Assembly: GCA_013151875.1 (NCBI GenBank) | Contig: JAADHL010000337.1 | Location: 3,702-11,151 of the forward strand | Length of the DNA: 7,450 nt | Origin: Deltaproteobacteria bacterium | GTDB lineage: Bacteria; Myxococcota_A; UBA9042; DTJE01 | Direction: 5' to 3' | In this document: positions 1 to 6,405 of the stretch, in pieces | Layout: each line of letters begins with the position of its first letter | Position numbering within the stretch: position 1 is the first letter of the stretch | Made by a program: the position numbers and the translations under genes | Notes under the pieces: model-generated | The model's database searches: none | What the model was told of the DNA's origin: nothing | What the model saw: the letters and a program-made list of their open reading frames with translations, nothing else

Positions 1-2978
1 GTGAGGGTATTGACCATCCTTTTCTGCATGGCCTGGGTGGTGAGCTGAATCTCTTCGTCCCGGTCGGCCATGAGCCGGGCCTCTTCGATGTCCTCCAATT
101 CGCGCGTACGCTCGTCCTTGTCGGCCCCCTTGCGGGAGAACACCTTTGCGTCCACCACGATGCCTTTGACACCGGGCGGCACGCGCAGGGACGAGTCCTT
201 CACGTCCGCCGCCTTCTCGCCGAAGATGGCGCGCAGCAGCTTCTCCTCCGGGGAAAGCTGAGTCTCGCCCTTGGGCGTGATCTTCCCCACCAGAATGTCG
301 CCGGTGCTCACCTCGGCGCCGACCCGGACTATCCCACTGGAGTCCAGGTCCTTGAGGGCCTCCTCACCCACGTTGGGGATGTCCTTGGTTATCTCTTCCC
401 TGCCCAGCTTGGTGTCGCGGGAAATGCACTCGAACTCCTCGATGTGGATCGACGTAAAAAAGTCCTTGGTCACCAGGCGCTCGGACAGCAGAATCGAGTC
501 CTCGTAGTTGTAGCCGCCCCAGGGCATGAAGGCCACCATGACGTTCTGACCAAGCGCCAGTTCGCCCTCTTCGGTGGCAACGCCGTCCGCGATAACCTGT
601 CCCTTCGAAACCTTGTCGCCCTTTTTGACCAGCGGTCTCTGGTTGATGCACGTGTTCTGGTTCGACCTGCGGTACTTCACCAACTGATAGATGTCCGGTT
701 TCGGGGCCAGGTCCTCGTCGCTCCCCTCGGTGCGGACCACTATGCGGTCCGCGTCGACCGATTGGACCTCTCCGTCGCGCTCGGCCTGGAGCAGGACCCC
801 GGAGTCACGGGCCACCACCCATTCCAGTCCGGTGCCTACCAGTGGAGCCTCGCCCCTGACCAGAGGCACCCCCTGCCGCATCATGTTGGAGCCCATCAAG
901 GCGCGGTTCGCGTCGTCGTGCTCCAGGAAAGGAATCAGAGCCGCGGCAACGCTGACCAGTTGAGCAGGCGACACGTCGATCAGGGTGATCTCCTCGGGAG
1001 GTATCATCAGGTACTCTTCGTTCCTGCGGGCCTGTACCAGCGGATCAGTGAGAACGCCGTTCGCATCCATGGTGGCGTTGGCCTGAGCGATGGTCTGGTT
1101 CTCTTCCTGCATGGCCGAGAGATAGACGATCTCGTTGGTCACCTTTTTGTCGACGACCTTCCTGTAGGGCGTCTCGATGAATCCGAAGTCATTGACTCGG
1201 GCGTAGGTGGACAGGGACGAAATCAGTCCGATGTTCGGCCCTTCCGGCGTCTCGATGGGGCACACGCGACCGTAATGGGTGGCGTGAACGTCGCGGACCT
1301 CGAACCCGGCGCGATCCCTCGTCAGACCGCCAGGTCCCAAGGCCGAAAGGCGCCGTTTGTTCGTGATCTCGGACAGGGGATTGGTCTGGTCCATGAACTG
1401 CGAAAGCTGACTGGCGCCGAAGTACTCCTTTACGACCGCGGACACCGGCTTGGCGTTCACCAGGTCGTGGGGCATCAGGGTGGCCAGGTCCGGAGACATG
1501 GTCATCTTTTCCCGGATGGCCCTTTCCATCCTGACCATCCCGATCCGGTACTGATTTTCCATGAGTTCGCCAACGGCGCGGACACGGCGGTTGGAAAGCT
1601 GATCGATATCGTCGACCCGCACGTTGGGTTTGTTCATCTTGAGGTCCAGGAGGTACTGGACCACCTGCAGGAAGTCTTCCTTGAGGAGGGTGGTCTGATC
1701 CAGCGGGATGTCCTGGCCGAACTTGTAGTTCATTTTCAGGCGTCCGACCGGAGACAGGTCGTACCGGGCGCTGGAAAAGAACAGGCTGTTGAAATACGAG
1801 CGCGCCTGCTCGGGGCTCGCCGGGTCACCCGGACGCTGCCTGCGATACACCTCCACCGACGCCTCTTCCGGTGACTCAACCTTGTCCTGGAGGAGTGTGT
1901 TGCGCAGGTAGGGCCCGAAGTTGAAGTCGTCGATGACGAGGACCTTGATCTCGATGGCGCCCTTGAGACTGGTCAAGGTCTCGATGACCTCTTCGGTTAC
2001 GTCCTGGTTGCATTCGACCAGGACCTCTCCGGTCTCTTCATCGACCACGTCATCGGCCAGCACCTTGCCCAGCACGTCCTCCGGGGGCAGAACGATGGAC
2101 TTTATTCCCTTCTCCATCAACTGCTTCAGGCGATGTTTGCCCAGCTTGGCGCCCTTCTTGACCAGCACCTTCTTTGTCTTGGGGTCCTTGATGTCGGTGG
2201 GCGAACGATGGCCTTCCAGCAGTTTCGGGTCCAGGGCGCACTCGAACTTTCCCTTTTTCGTGACCTTGATGGTTTCGATCTCGTAGAACTGCTCCAGAAT
2301 CTCCTGGGTGCTGAATCCCAGGGCCTTGAGCAGGACCGTGGCGGGCATCTTGCGCCGGCGGTCGATACGGACGTGCATGAAGTCCTTGTGGTCGAATTCA
2401 AAATCCACCCAGGACCCGCGGTTCGGGATGATTCGGGCCGAGTACAGGAGCTTGCCCGATGCGTGTGTCCGCCCCTTGTCGCTTTCATAAAAGACGCCCG
2501 GTGAACGGTGCAACTGGCTGACCACCACGCGTTCGGCGCCGTTGACGATGAAGGTGCCGTGATCGGTCATCAGCGGGATCTCGCCGAAATAGACCTCTTG
2601 CTCCTTCACGTCCCGGATTTCACGCACCGCCGTGTCGTTGTCCACGTCCCATGTGACCAGACGCACGGTGACGCGCATCGGCGCCGCGTAGGTGATGCCG
2701 CGTTGACGGCATTCCTCCACGTCGTACTTGGGGTCATCAAGCACGTACTTGACGTACTCCAGCGTCGCCGTCTTGCTGTAGTCGGCGATGGGGAAGATAT
2801 TCTTGAAGATCCCGTGCAGTCCGAAGTCGCCCCTCTTGTCAGGTTCCAGAGACTTCTGGAGGAACCGCTCGTAGGATTCCTTCTGGACCCTGATCAGATC
2901 GGGAACGCCCAGAACTTCAGGAACGCGCGCGAAACTGCGCCTTACGCCAAGACCTTCAGGCTTCTGCATTATCGCCAT
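1..2978 (-). CDS. rpoB: DNA-directed RNA polymerase beta subunit (3' end cut by window edge)
   Basis: This is the beta subunit of RNA polymerase, which forms one side of the active-site cleft and the rifampicin pocket. The frame is open for 992 residues with no stop or frameshift and leaves the window, so roughly a quarter to a third of the usual 1350-1400 residues is missing. Visible landmarks in order are GEIPLMTDHGTF (about residue 130), a lineage-specific lobe insert of proteobacterial type (about 250-350), the rifampicin region (521-551), GRVCPIETPEGPNIGLI (about 568-584), and GYNYEDSI with the acidic pair E826-D827 matching E. coli E813-D814. The start is ATG at 2978, with GGAAAG six bases upstream; a second in-frame ATG at 2969 has no such site. 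It follows rplL after 175 nt, as in most bacteria. Residue 540, in the rifampicin pocket, is Asn instead of the near-universal His. The N-terminal sequence resembles deltaproteobacterial RpoB. Confidence 0.98.
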   Translation of the reverse strand, partial: MAIMQKPEGLGVRRSFARVPEVLGVPDLIRVQKESYERFLQKSLEPDKRGDFGLHGIFKNIFPIADYSKTATLEYVKYVLDDPKYDVEECRQRGITYAAPMRVTVRLVTWDVDNDTAVREIRDVKEQEVYFGEIPLMTDHGTFIVNGAERVVVSQLHRSPGVFYESDKGRTHASGKLLYSARIIPNRGSWVDFEFDHKDFMHVRIDRRRKMPATVLLKALGFSTQEILEQFYEIETIKVTKKGKFECALDPKLLEGHRSPTDIKDPKTKKVLVKKGAKLGKHRLKQLMEKGIKSIVLPPEDVLGKVLADDVVDEETGEVLVECNQDVTEEVIETLTSLKGAIEIKVLVIDDFNFGPYLRNTLLQDKVESPEEASVEVYRRQRPGDPASPEQARSYFNSLFFSSARYDLSPVGRLKMNYKFGQDIPLDQTTLLKEDFLQVVQYLLDLKMNKPNVRVDDIDQLSNRRVRAVGELMENQYRIGMVRMERAIREKMTMSPDLATLMPHDLVNAKPVSAVVKEYFGASQLSQFMDQTNPLSEITNKRRLSALGPGGLTRDRAGFEVRDVHATHYGRVCPIETPEGPNIGLISSLSTYARVNDFGFIETPYRKVVDKKVTNEIVYLSAMQEENQTIAQANATMDANGVLTDPLVQARRNEEYLMIPPEEITLIDVSPAQLVSVAAALIPFLEHDDANRALMGSNMMRQGVPLVRGEAPLVGTGLEWVVARDSGVLLQAERDGEVQSVDADRIVVRTEGSDEDLAPKPDIYQLVKYRRSNQNTCINQRPLVKKGDKVSKGQVIADGVATEEGELALGQNVMVAFMPWGGYNYEDSILLSERLVTKDFFTSIHIEEFECISRDTKLGREEITKDIPNVGEEALKDLDSSGIVRVGAEVSTGDILVGKITPKGETQLSPEEKLLRAIFGEKAADVKDSSLRVPPGVKGIVVDAKVFSRKGADKDERTRELEDIEEARLMADRDEEIQLTTQAMQKRMVNTL

Positions 2979-3153
2979 ATCGTTCTTTCCATCCTGTTAG
3001 GGATTGAACGCGCTGCACCCCGGCGGCTTGTCCAATTGCGCACGGACCCCACCGCCCACGACCCGTTAACGGTCGGACAAAGTCGAACCTCGACTGATCG
3101 AACCGATCTCGTATCAAGTCCCCACTGCGAACGCACTCGCGGCGCCGGATCCT
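2979..3153 (-). promoter_or_regulatory. structured rplL-rpoB spacer
   Basis: No gene is visible in these 175 nt. In the RNA sense there are two adjacent perfect hairpins with similar loops: a 5-bp stem GATCG/CGATC at 3096-3108 and a 6-bp stem AGTCGA/TCGACT at 3081-3095. Further on, TTTGTCCGA (3073-3081) can pair with TTGGACAAG (3027-3035) over nine positions, counting two G-U pairs, and encloses the perfect palindrome CCGTTAACGG (3063-3072). That stem shares base 3081 with the second hairpin, so the two cannot both form completely. In E. coli the same spacer holds a partial terminator and an RNase III site that set the RpoB to L12 ratio. A similar role here is inference from position. No run of T follows any stem, so a simple intrinsic terminator is not supported. 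Confidence 0.4.
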
Positions 3154-3549
3154 CTAGGAGATCTCGATCACCGCTCCGGCGGCTTCGAGCTTCTTCTTCG
3201 CGTCCTCCGCCTCGTCCTTGGCAACCGCTTCCTTGACCGCGGTAGGCGCGGCCTCGACCAGTTCCTTGGCTTCCTTCAGACCCAGGTTGCCCACGACGTT
3301 GCGCAGTTCCTTAATGACCGAAACACGCTTGTCCGAAGGGACTTCCTTCAGCACGACGTTGAATTCGGTCTGCTCTTCCTTTTCTTCTTCAGCTCCCGCC
3401 GCGGGCATGGCGGCCATGCCGGCCATGGCGACGGGTGCCGCCGCGGTCACGCCCCAGTCCTCTTCCAACTCCTTGGTGAGTTCGGAAATTTCCAGGACCG
3501 AAAGCCCGCTGAGGAATTCCTTGACCTGTTCTTTCGTGATTTCTGCCAT
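3154..3549 (-). CDS. rplL: 50S ribosomal protein bL12 (L7/L12)
   Basis: This is the multicopy stalk protein that recruits EF-Tu, EF-G, IF2 and release factors to the ribosome. It has 131 residues, slightly longer than E. coli (121). Residues 1-33 are the dimerising N-terminal domain that binds L10. Residues 34-60 are the flexible hinge, rich in Ala and Met and then Glu. Residues 61-131 are the globular factor-binding domain with the LGLKEAKELVE helix. Start ATG at 3549 is preceded by AAAGGAG eight bases upstream, the best ribosome binding site in this part of the cluster, which suits a protein needed in several copies per ribosome. The stop is TAG. The conserved loop normally read as TGLGLKEAK is VGNLGLKEAK here, one residue longer (N88). 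It follows rplJ after 55 nt containing a hairpin. Confidence 0.98.
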   Translation of the reverse strand: MAEITKEQVKEFLSGLSVLEISELTKELEEDWGVTAAAPVAMAGMAAMPAAGAEEEKEEQTEFNVVLKEVPSDKRVSVIKELRNVVGNLGLKEAKELVEAAPTAVKEAVAKDEAEDAKKKLEAAGAVIEIS

Positions 3550-3557
3550 GACTTGTT

Positions 3558-3564
3558 CTCCTTT
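3558..3564 (-). promoter_or_regulatory. strong ribosome binding site of rplL
   Basis: AAAGGAG lies eight bases before the rplL ATG. It sits only three bases after the 7-bp hairpin in the rplJ-rplL gap, so ribosome access and the hairpin may influence each other. Confidence 0.8.
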
Positions 3565-3567
3565 CGT

Positions 3568-3595
3568 GCCCTACTTCGCCAAGGCTGCGTAGGGC
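3568..3595 (-). promoter_or_regulatory. hairpin in rplJ-rplL gap
   Basis: GCCCTAC (3589-3595) and GTAGGGC (3568-3574) are perfect inverted repeats that give a 7-bp stem with a 14-nt loop. There is no T tract, so it is unlikely to be a terminator. Its position just before the rplL Shine-Dalgarno suggests a role in mRNA stability or in setting L12 translation relative to L10. This is inference only. Confidence 0.45.
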
Positions 3596-3604
3596 GGACC
3601 AACC

Positions 3605-4132
3605 TCAGTTCGCCTGCTCGTTCAACTGGTTCTCTCTGGCCTTCAGGACCCCGACGAAGTCCCTACCGGGCGCCTGAAGCAGCCCGAGGAACTTTCTCGG
3701 AACCCCTGAGAGGGTCCCCAGGAACATACCCTTGAGCGTCTCAAGGGGCGGCAGGGCAGCCAGCAACTTGATATCAGCTTCACCAATAGGCTTGTCACCC
3801 AGGCACCCCCCCTTGATCTCGACCTTCTTGGTGGCCTTGATAAAGGCCGCAAGGGTCTTTGCCAGGGTGGCGGGGTCCGTCTTGGTGTAGGCGATGGCCA
3901 GCGGCCCTTCCAACATCTCGCCCAGGAACTCGCGTCCCGATCCCTGGACCGCGCGGGCAAACAGCGAATTCTTGACGACACGGTATCCAGCGCCTTCCTT
4001 GTCGAGATCGCGTCGGAAACCGTTCGTCTGATTCACCGTCAGACCGCGGGAGGTCACAAGGATCATCGCCTCGGTGGAGGCCAGGATCTCCTTGAGTTCC
4101 TCGACGTTTGCCTTCTTCTGCTCGATATTCAT
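3605..4132 (-). CDS. rplJ: 50S ribosomal protein uL10
   Basis: uL10 forms the base of the ribosomal stalk. Its N-terminal domain binds the 23S rRNA GTPase centre next to L11, and its C-terminal helix carries L12 dimers. The 175 residues match the usual bacterial length of 165-180. Visible family motifs are RVVKNSLFARA (51-61), GPLAIAYTK (76-84), GGCLGDK in the 108-114 region, and LPPLETLKGMFLGTL (127-141), followed by the L12-binding helix to the C-terminus. Start ATG at 4132 has GGAGAG six bases upstream. The stop is TGA. In E. coli the L10-L12 complex represses its own translation through a leader, and a leader of that type precedes this gene. Confidence 0.98.
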   Translation of the reverse strand: MNIEQKKANVEELKEILASTEAMILVTSRGLTVNQTNGFRRDLDKEGAGYRVVKNSLFARAVQGSGREFLGEMLEGPLAIAYTKTDPATLAKTLAAFIKATKKVEIKGGCLGDKPIGEADIKLLAALPPLETLKGMFLGTLSGVPRKFLGLLQAPGRDFVGVLKARENQLNEQAN

Positions 4133-4284
4133 CTTATGCTCTCCGTCATCGAGACTCCCTCGAACACGTCTGCCCGAAGCAGGAAGGCGGCAACAAGGTT
4201 GGTCATATCCTTGTCGTGCAAAGCCTGCCTCCGTCGGTCTTGCCTCCCTCGAGGGGAGCGCCGGCTTCTCGGGCAGCGAAACAA
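4133..4284 (-). ncRNA. L10 leader (autoregulatory rplJ 5' leader)
   Basis: These 152 nt between rplA and rplJ can fold into a long closed structure. An 8-bp outer stem joins CTGCCCGA (4269-4276) to TCGGGCAG (4170-4177). Inside it, CGACAAGG (4209-4216) pairs with CCTTGTTG (4191-4198) over eight positions with one G-U, around a 10-nt loop. GCAGG and CCTGC flank that arm, and a separate CTCCC/GGGAG hairpin sits near 4244-4258. The placement and the long interrupted stem with an internal bulged arm fit the known L10 leader family, in which a kink-turn region binds L10-(L12)4 and represses rplJ-rplL translation. I could not confirm the kink-turn base by base. The rplJ ribosome binding site GGAGAG (4139-4144) lies outside the outer stem. 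No promoter is evident. Confidence 0.65.
4139..4144 (-). promoter_or_regulatory. ribosome binding site of rplJ
   Basis: GGAGAG lies six bases before the rplJ ATG and fixes the start at 4132. It is downstream of the folded leader, where repression by L10-L12 would be expected to act. Confidence 0.75.
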
Positions 4285-4992
4285 TCAGGCCCTGAGCATC
4301 GCGTCGATTTCTGCGGTGTCCAGGCGGATGCCCGGGCCCATGGTGCTCGACAGCGTGATGCTCTTGAAATACGCGCCCTTGACCGTGGCTGGTTTCAGCT
4401 TCATCAGGGTCTCGAGCAGCGTGACGATATTTGCGCGAAGGTCCTTGGGCTCGAACGATTTTCTTCCCACAGTCGAGTGGATGATGCCAGTCTTGTCCAC
4501 CCGGAACTCGACCTTGCCCGCCTTGGCCTCCCTGACGGCCTGACCCACGTTCTGGGTCACGGTGCCGACCTTGGGGTTGGGCATGAGGCCACGGGGGCCC
4601 AGCAGTTTGCCCAGCCTCCCGACGACGGCCATCATGTCGGGTGACGCGATCACCTTATCGAAGTCGTACCATCCGCCCTGGATCTTCTTTGCCAGGTCGT
4701 CCGCACCCACGAAATCAGCGCCGGCCTCGTTGGCCTCTTTTTCCTTGTCGCCCTTGGCGAACACGAGCACCCGGACATCCTTGCCGGTCCCGGCGGGGAG
4801 CACGCATGCACCTCGAACCATCTGGTCGGCGTGTTTGGGGTTCACGTTCAGCCTGGCCGCGATGTCCACCGACTCGTCGAATCCGGCCTGGGCCAGTTCC
4901 CGCACCTTTTCAATCCCTTGGTCCAGGGTGAACCGTTCCTCCCGGGAAATGCCCTGGGCGGCGGCCCTGTACTTTTTTCCGTGGCGTGCCAT
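4285..4992 (-). CDS. rplA: 50S ribosomal protein uL1
   Basis: uL1 builds the mobile L1 stalk that helps release deacylated tRNA from the E site. In many bacteria it is also the translational repressor of the rplK-rplA mRNA. The 235 residues match the family. Conserved segments include DQMVRGACVLPAGTGKDVRV (56-75), WYDFDKVIASPDMM (108-121), the hallmark GPRGLMPNPKVGTVT (132-146), DKTGIIHSTVG (166-176) and a C-terminal STMGPGIRLD. Start ATG at 4992 is preceded by AGGAG in a repeated segment that also occurs at the rplK stop. The stop is TGA. It lies 35 nt after rplK and 152 nt before rplJ. Confidence 0.98.
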   Translation of the reverse strand: MARHGKKYRAAAQGISREERFTLDQGIEKVRELAQAGFDESVDIAARLNVNPKHADQMVRGACVLPAGTGKDVRVLVFAKGDKEKEANEAGADFVGADDLAKKIQGGWYDFDKVIASPDMMAVVGRLGKLLGPRGLMPNPKVGTVTQNVGQAVREAKAGKVEFRVDKTGIIHSTVGRKSFEPKDLRANIVTLLETLMKLKPATVKGAYFKSITLSSTMGPGIRLDTAEIDAMLRA

Positions 4993-5040
4993 TGTCAGGT
5001 CTCCTAGTCCGCGACCTTCTCGGTCTCCTAGTCCTTGACC
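4993..5040 (-). repeat. 24-nt tandem duplication spanning the rplK end and rplA ribosome binding site
   Basis: Two units of 24 nt lie side by side, 5017-5040 and 4993-5016. Their core, GGACTAGGAGACC, is identical over 13 nt. The first 19 nt of each unit match at 17 positions; the last five bases have diverged. The first copy holds the last codons and TAG stop of rplK overlapping an AGGAG. The second copy supplies the AGGAG used by rplA and a second in-frame TAG 24 nt after the first. It looks like a local duplication of a former overlapping stop and ribosome binding site. Confidence 0.8.
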
Positions 5041-5453
5041 ACTATGCCCATGCTCCGGGCGGTCCCGGCGAGGATCAGGACGGCGCCGTCGATGTCCACG
5101 GCGTTGAGGTCCTCTTCCTTCACCTTTGCGATCTCTTCAAGTTGGGCCCTGGTGACCTTGCCGACCTTGTCCCGGTTCGGAACGCCGGAGCCCTTCGGGA
5201 TACCCGCCGCCTTCCTGAGAAGCTCGGACGCGGGCGCGCTTTTGGTAATGAACGAAAATGTTCTGTCCGCGTACACGCTGATGACCACGGGGACGGTCGA
5301 GTCGCCCAGCTTCTGGGTCTTTGCGTTGAACGCCTTGCAAAATTCCATGATGTTGACGCCGGCCTGGCCCAGCGCCGGGCCGACCGGCGGCTGGGGCGTT
5401 GCCTTGCCCGCGGGAATATGCAGTTTGATCTGCGCGGTTACCTTTTTCGCCAT
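5028..5453 (-). CDS. rplK: 50S ribosomal protein uL11
   Basis: uL11 binds the 23S rRNA GTPase-associated centre beside L10, and in many bacteria it is needed for RelA activation and is part of the thiostrepton site. The 141 residues are the standard length. The proline-rich N-terminal motif PPVGPALGQAGVNIMEFCK (22-40) is intact. The C-terminal RNA-binding domain runs from about 72 to 141, with KAAGIPKGSG, DKVGKVTRAQL and GTARSMGI (130-137) present. Start ATG at 5453 has a perfect AGGAGG (5462-5467) eight bases upstream, and that site overlaps the nusG stop. It lies 12 nt after nusG, so there is almost no leader. The stop is TAG, inside the first copy of the 24-nt duplication. Confidence 0.98.
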   Translation of the reverse strand: MAKKVTAQIKLHIPAGKATPQPPVGPALGQAGVNIMEFCKAFNAKTQKLGDSTVPVVISVYADRTFSFITKSAPASELLRKAAGIPKGSGVPNRDKVGKVTRAQLEEIAKVKEEDLNAVDIDGAVLILAGTARSMGIVVKD

Positions 5454-5461
5454 GGCTTCTG

Positions 5462-5467
5462 CCTCCT
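5462..5467 (-). promoter_or_regulatory. rplK ribosome binding site overlapping nusG stop
   Basis: The sequence TAGGAGG contains both the TAG stop of nusG (5466-5468) and a full AGGAGG Shine-Dalgarno for rplK. Ribosomes ending nusG would be placed directly on the rplK initiation site, which suggests coupled translation. Confidence 0.75.
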
Positions 5468-6005
5468 AGACGCTTTCGACCTGTTCGAAATCCACCTCGA
5501 CCGGAGTCGCGCGTCCGAATATCGTTACCAGGACCCTGAGTTTGTGCTTTTCCGGACGGACCTCTTCCACTATTCCGGAGAAGTTGACGAACGGACCGTC
5601 CTTGATGCGGACGGCCGCCCCTTCCTCGAACCGGACCTCCTCCACCGTCTGCACCGGGCCCTCGCTCATCTGCAACCGGATGTTGTCGATCTCGCGTTGC
5701 GACAGGGGCCTCGGACCCTGGTCGTTGCCGACAAAGCCCGTAACGTTCGGGCGATGCCGAACGAAATGATGCGTCAGCTTGCTCATGTCCATTTCCACCA
5801 GGATGTAACCTGGATAGAACTTGCGCCGACCACCGGGGCGTTTCTTTTCGCCCGGAGCGGGAGGCGGTTCCATGGGCACGATGATCTCGCCTATACTGGA
5901 CGCGATCTCTTCAGGGGCCTGCTTCAGGGACTCGAGCAAGTCGGCCTTGACCTTCTGCTCGTACCCCGAATAGGTATGTACTACGTACCATTGCATGGAC
6001 ATCAT
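5466..6005 (-). CDS. nusG: transcription termination/antitermination factor NusG
   Basis: NusG rides on RNA polymerase, suppresses pausing, and connects it either to Rho or to the ribosome through S10. The 179 residues fit the family (E. coli 181). The NGN domain runs from about residue 5 to 110: it starts with QWYVVHTYSGYEQKV and includes RKFYPGYILVEM (61-72) and VTGFVG. The KOW domain (about 128-179) shows VRIKDGPFVNFSGIVEEV, then IFGRATPVEVDFEQVE. Three Met codons lie at 6005, 6002 and 5996. GGAA five to six bases before the first favours 6005 or 6002 and is too far from the third. It lies 17 nt after secE, the standard secE-nusG pair. The stop is TAG. Confidence 0.97.
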   Translation of the reverse strand: MMSMQWYVVHTYSGYEQKVKADLLESLKQAPEEIASSIGEIIVPMEPPPAPGEKKRPGGRRKFYPGYILVEMDMSKLTHHFVRHRPNVTGFVGNDQGPRPLSQREIDNIRLQMSEGPVQTVEEVRFEEGAAVRIKDGPFVNFSGIVEEVRPEKHKLRVLVTIFGRATPVEVDFEQVESV

Positions 6006-6022
6006 CGATTCCGAGATTCAGC

Positions 6023-6400
6023 CTACAGTTTATAGATGGCGCTGGTGATTGCCCCCCAGAGCGCATCGAACATGCCCAGGATCAGCGAAACCACCAGGGT
6101 CGTCACCAGGACTACTATGGTGGATACACGCGTCTCGGGCCAGGTCGGCCATGTTACGTTCCTGAGTTCATTACCGACTTCCATGCCCAGTCGGTTTACC
6201 TTTTCATTGAACCACAGGACCACGGCCACGGTAACCCCGGACAAAAGGCCCAGCAGGTCGCTCGCGGTGAACTGCGCCCCCAACAACAGGAAATCCCAGT
6301 TTGGATTCACGAGCTGCAGGAGCGCCGAAAAGGCCGCGGACATGACTATCCACGTCAGTAATCCGGTGAGCACGAACCCGATTCGGACGTATTTTTCCAA
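6023..6400 (-). CDS. secE: preprotein translocase subunit SecE, three-helix form
   Basis: SecE clamps SecY in the inner-membrane export channel. The family signature is the amphipathic helix and hinge at residues 65-92 (NELRNVTWPTWPETRVST), followed by the essential membrane helix at about 93-115. Two more hydrophobic segments precede it, at about 6-30 and 46-63, so the protein has three predicted helices and 125 residues, like E. coli SecE (127) and unlike the short one-helix form of about 60-90 residues. The start is TTG at 6400, supported by GAGAGGA (6406-6412) five bases upstream; the next Met is at residue 20, inside the first helix. The stop is TAG. It begins 13 nt after the tRNA-Trp gene and is followed by nusG. 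Confidence 0.95.
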   Translation of the reverse strand: MEKYVRIGFVLTGLLTWIVMSAAFSALLQLVNPNWDFLLLGAQFTASDLLGLLSGVTVAVVLWFNEKVNRLGMEVGNELRNVTWPTWPETRVSTIVVLVTTLVVSLILGMFDALWGAITSAIYKL

Positions 6401-6405
6401 GACTA

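Noticed and set aside
444..1874. Long open frame of 476 codons on the plus strand.
   Set aside because: It lies fully antisense to rpoB, which is unmistakable by sequence. GC-rich codon use often leaves such frames open on the opposite strand, and its product shows no recognisable domain.
2990..2992. ATG at 2992 upstream of rpoB as an alternative start.
   Set aside because: It is out of frame with rpoB and meets a stop after seven codons.
3063..3072. Perfect palindrome CCGTTAACGG as a possible operator.
   Set aside because: A single 10-bp palindrome is not enough to name a binding site, and it lies inside a potential RNA stem. It is kept only as part of the spacer description.
4986..6035. 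Open frame of 349 codons on the plus strand.
   Set aside because: It is antisense to rplK and nusG and crosses their junction. Both of those are certain by sequence, and this frame resembles no family.
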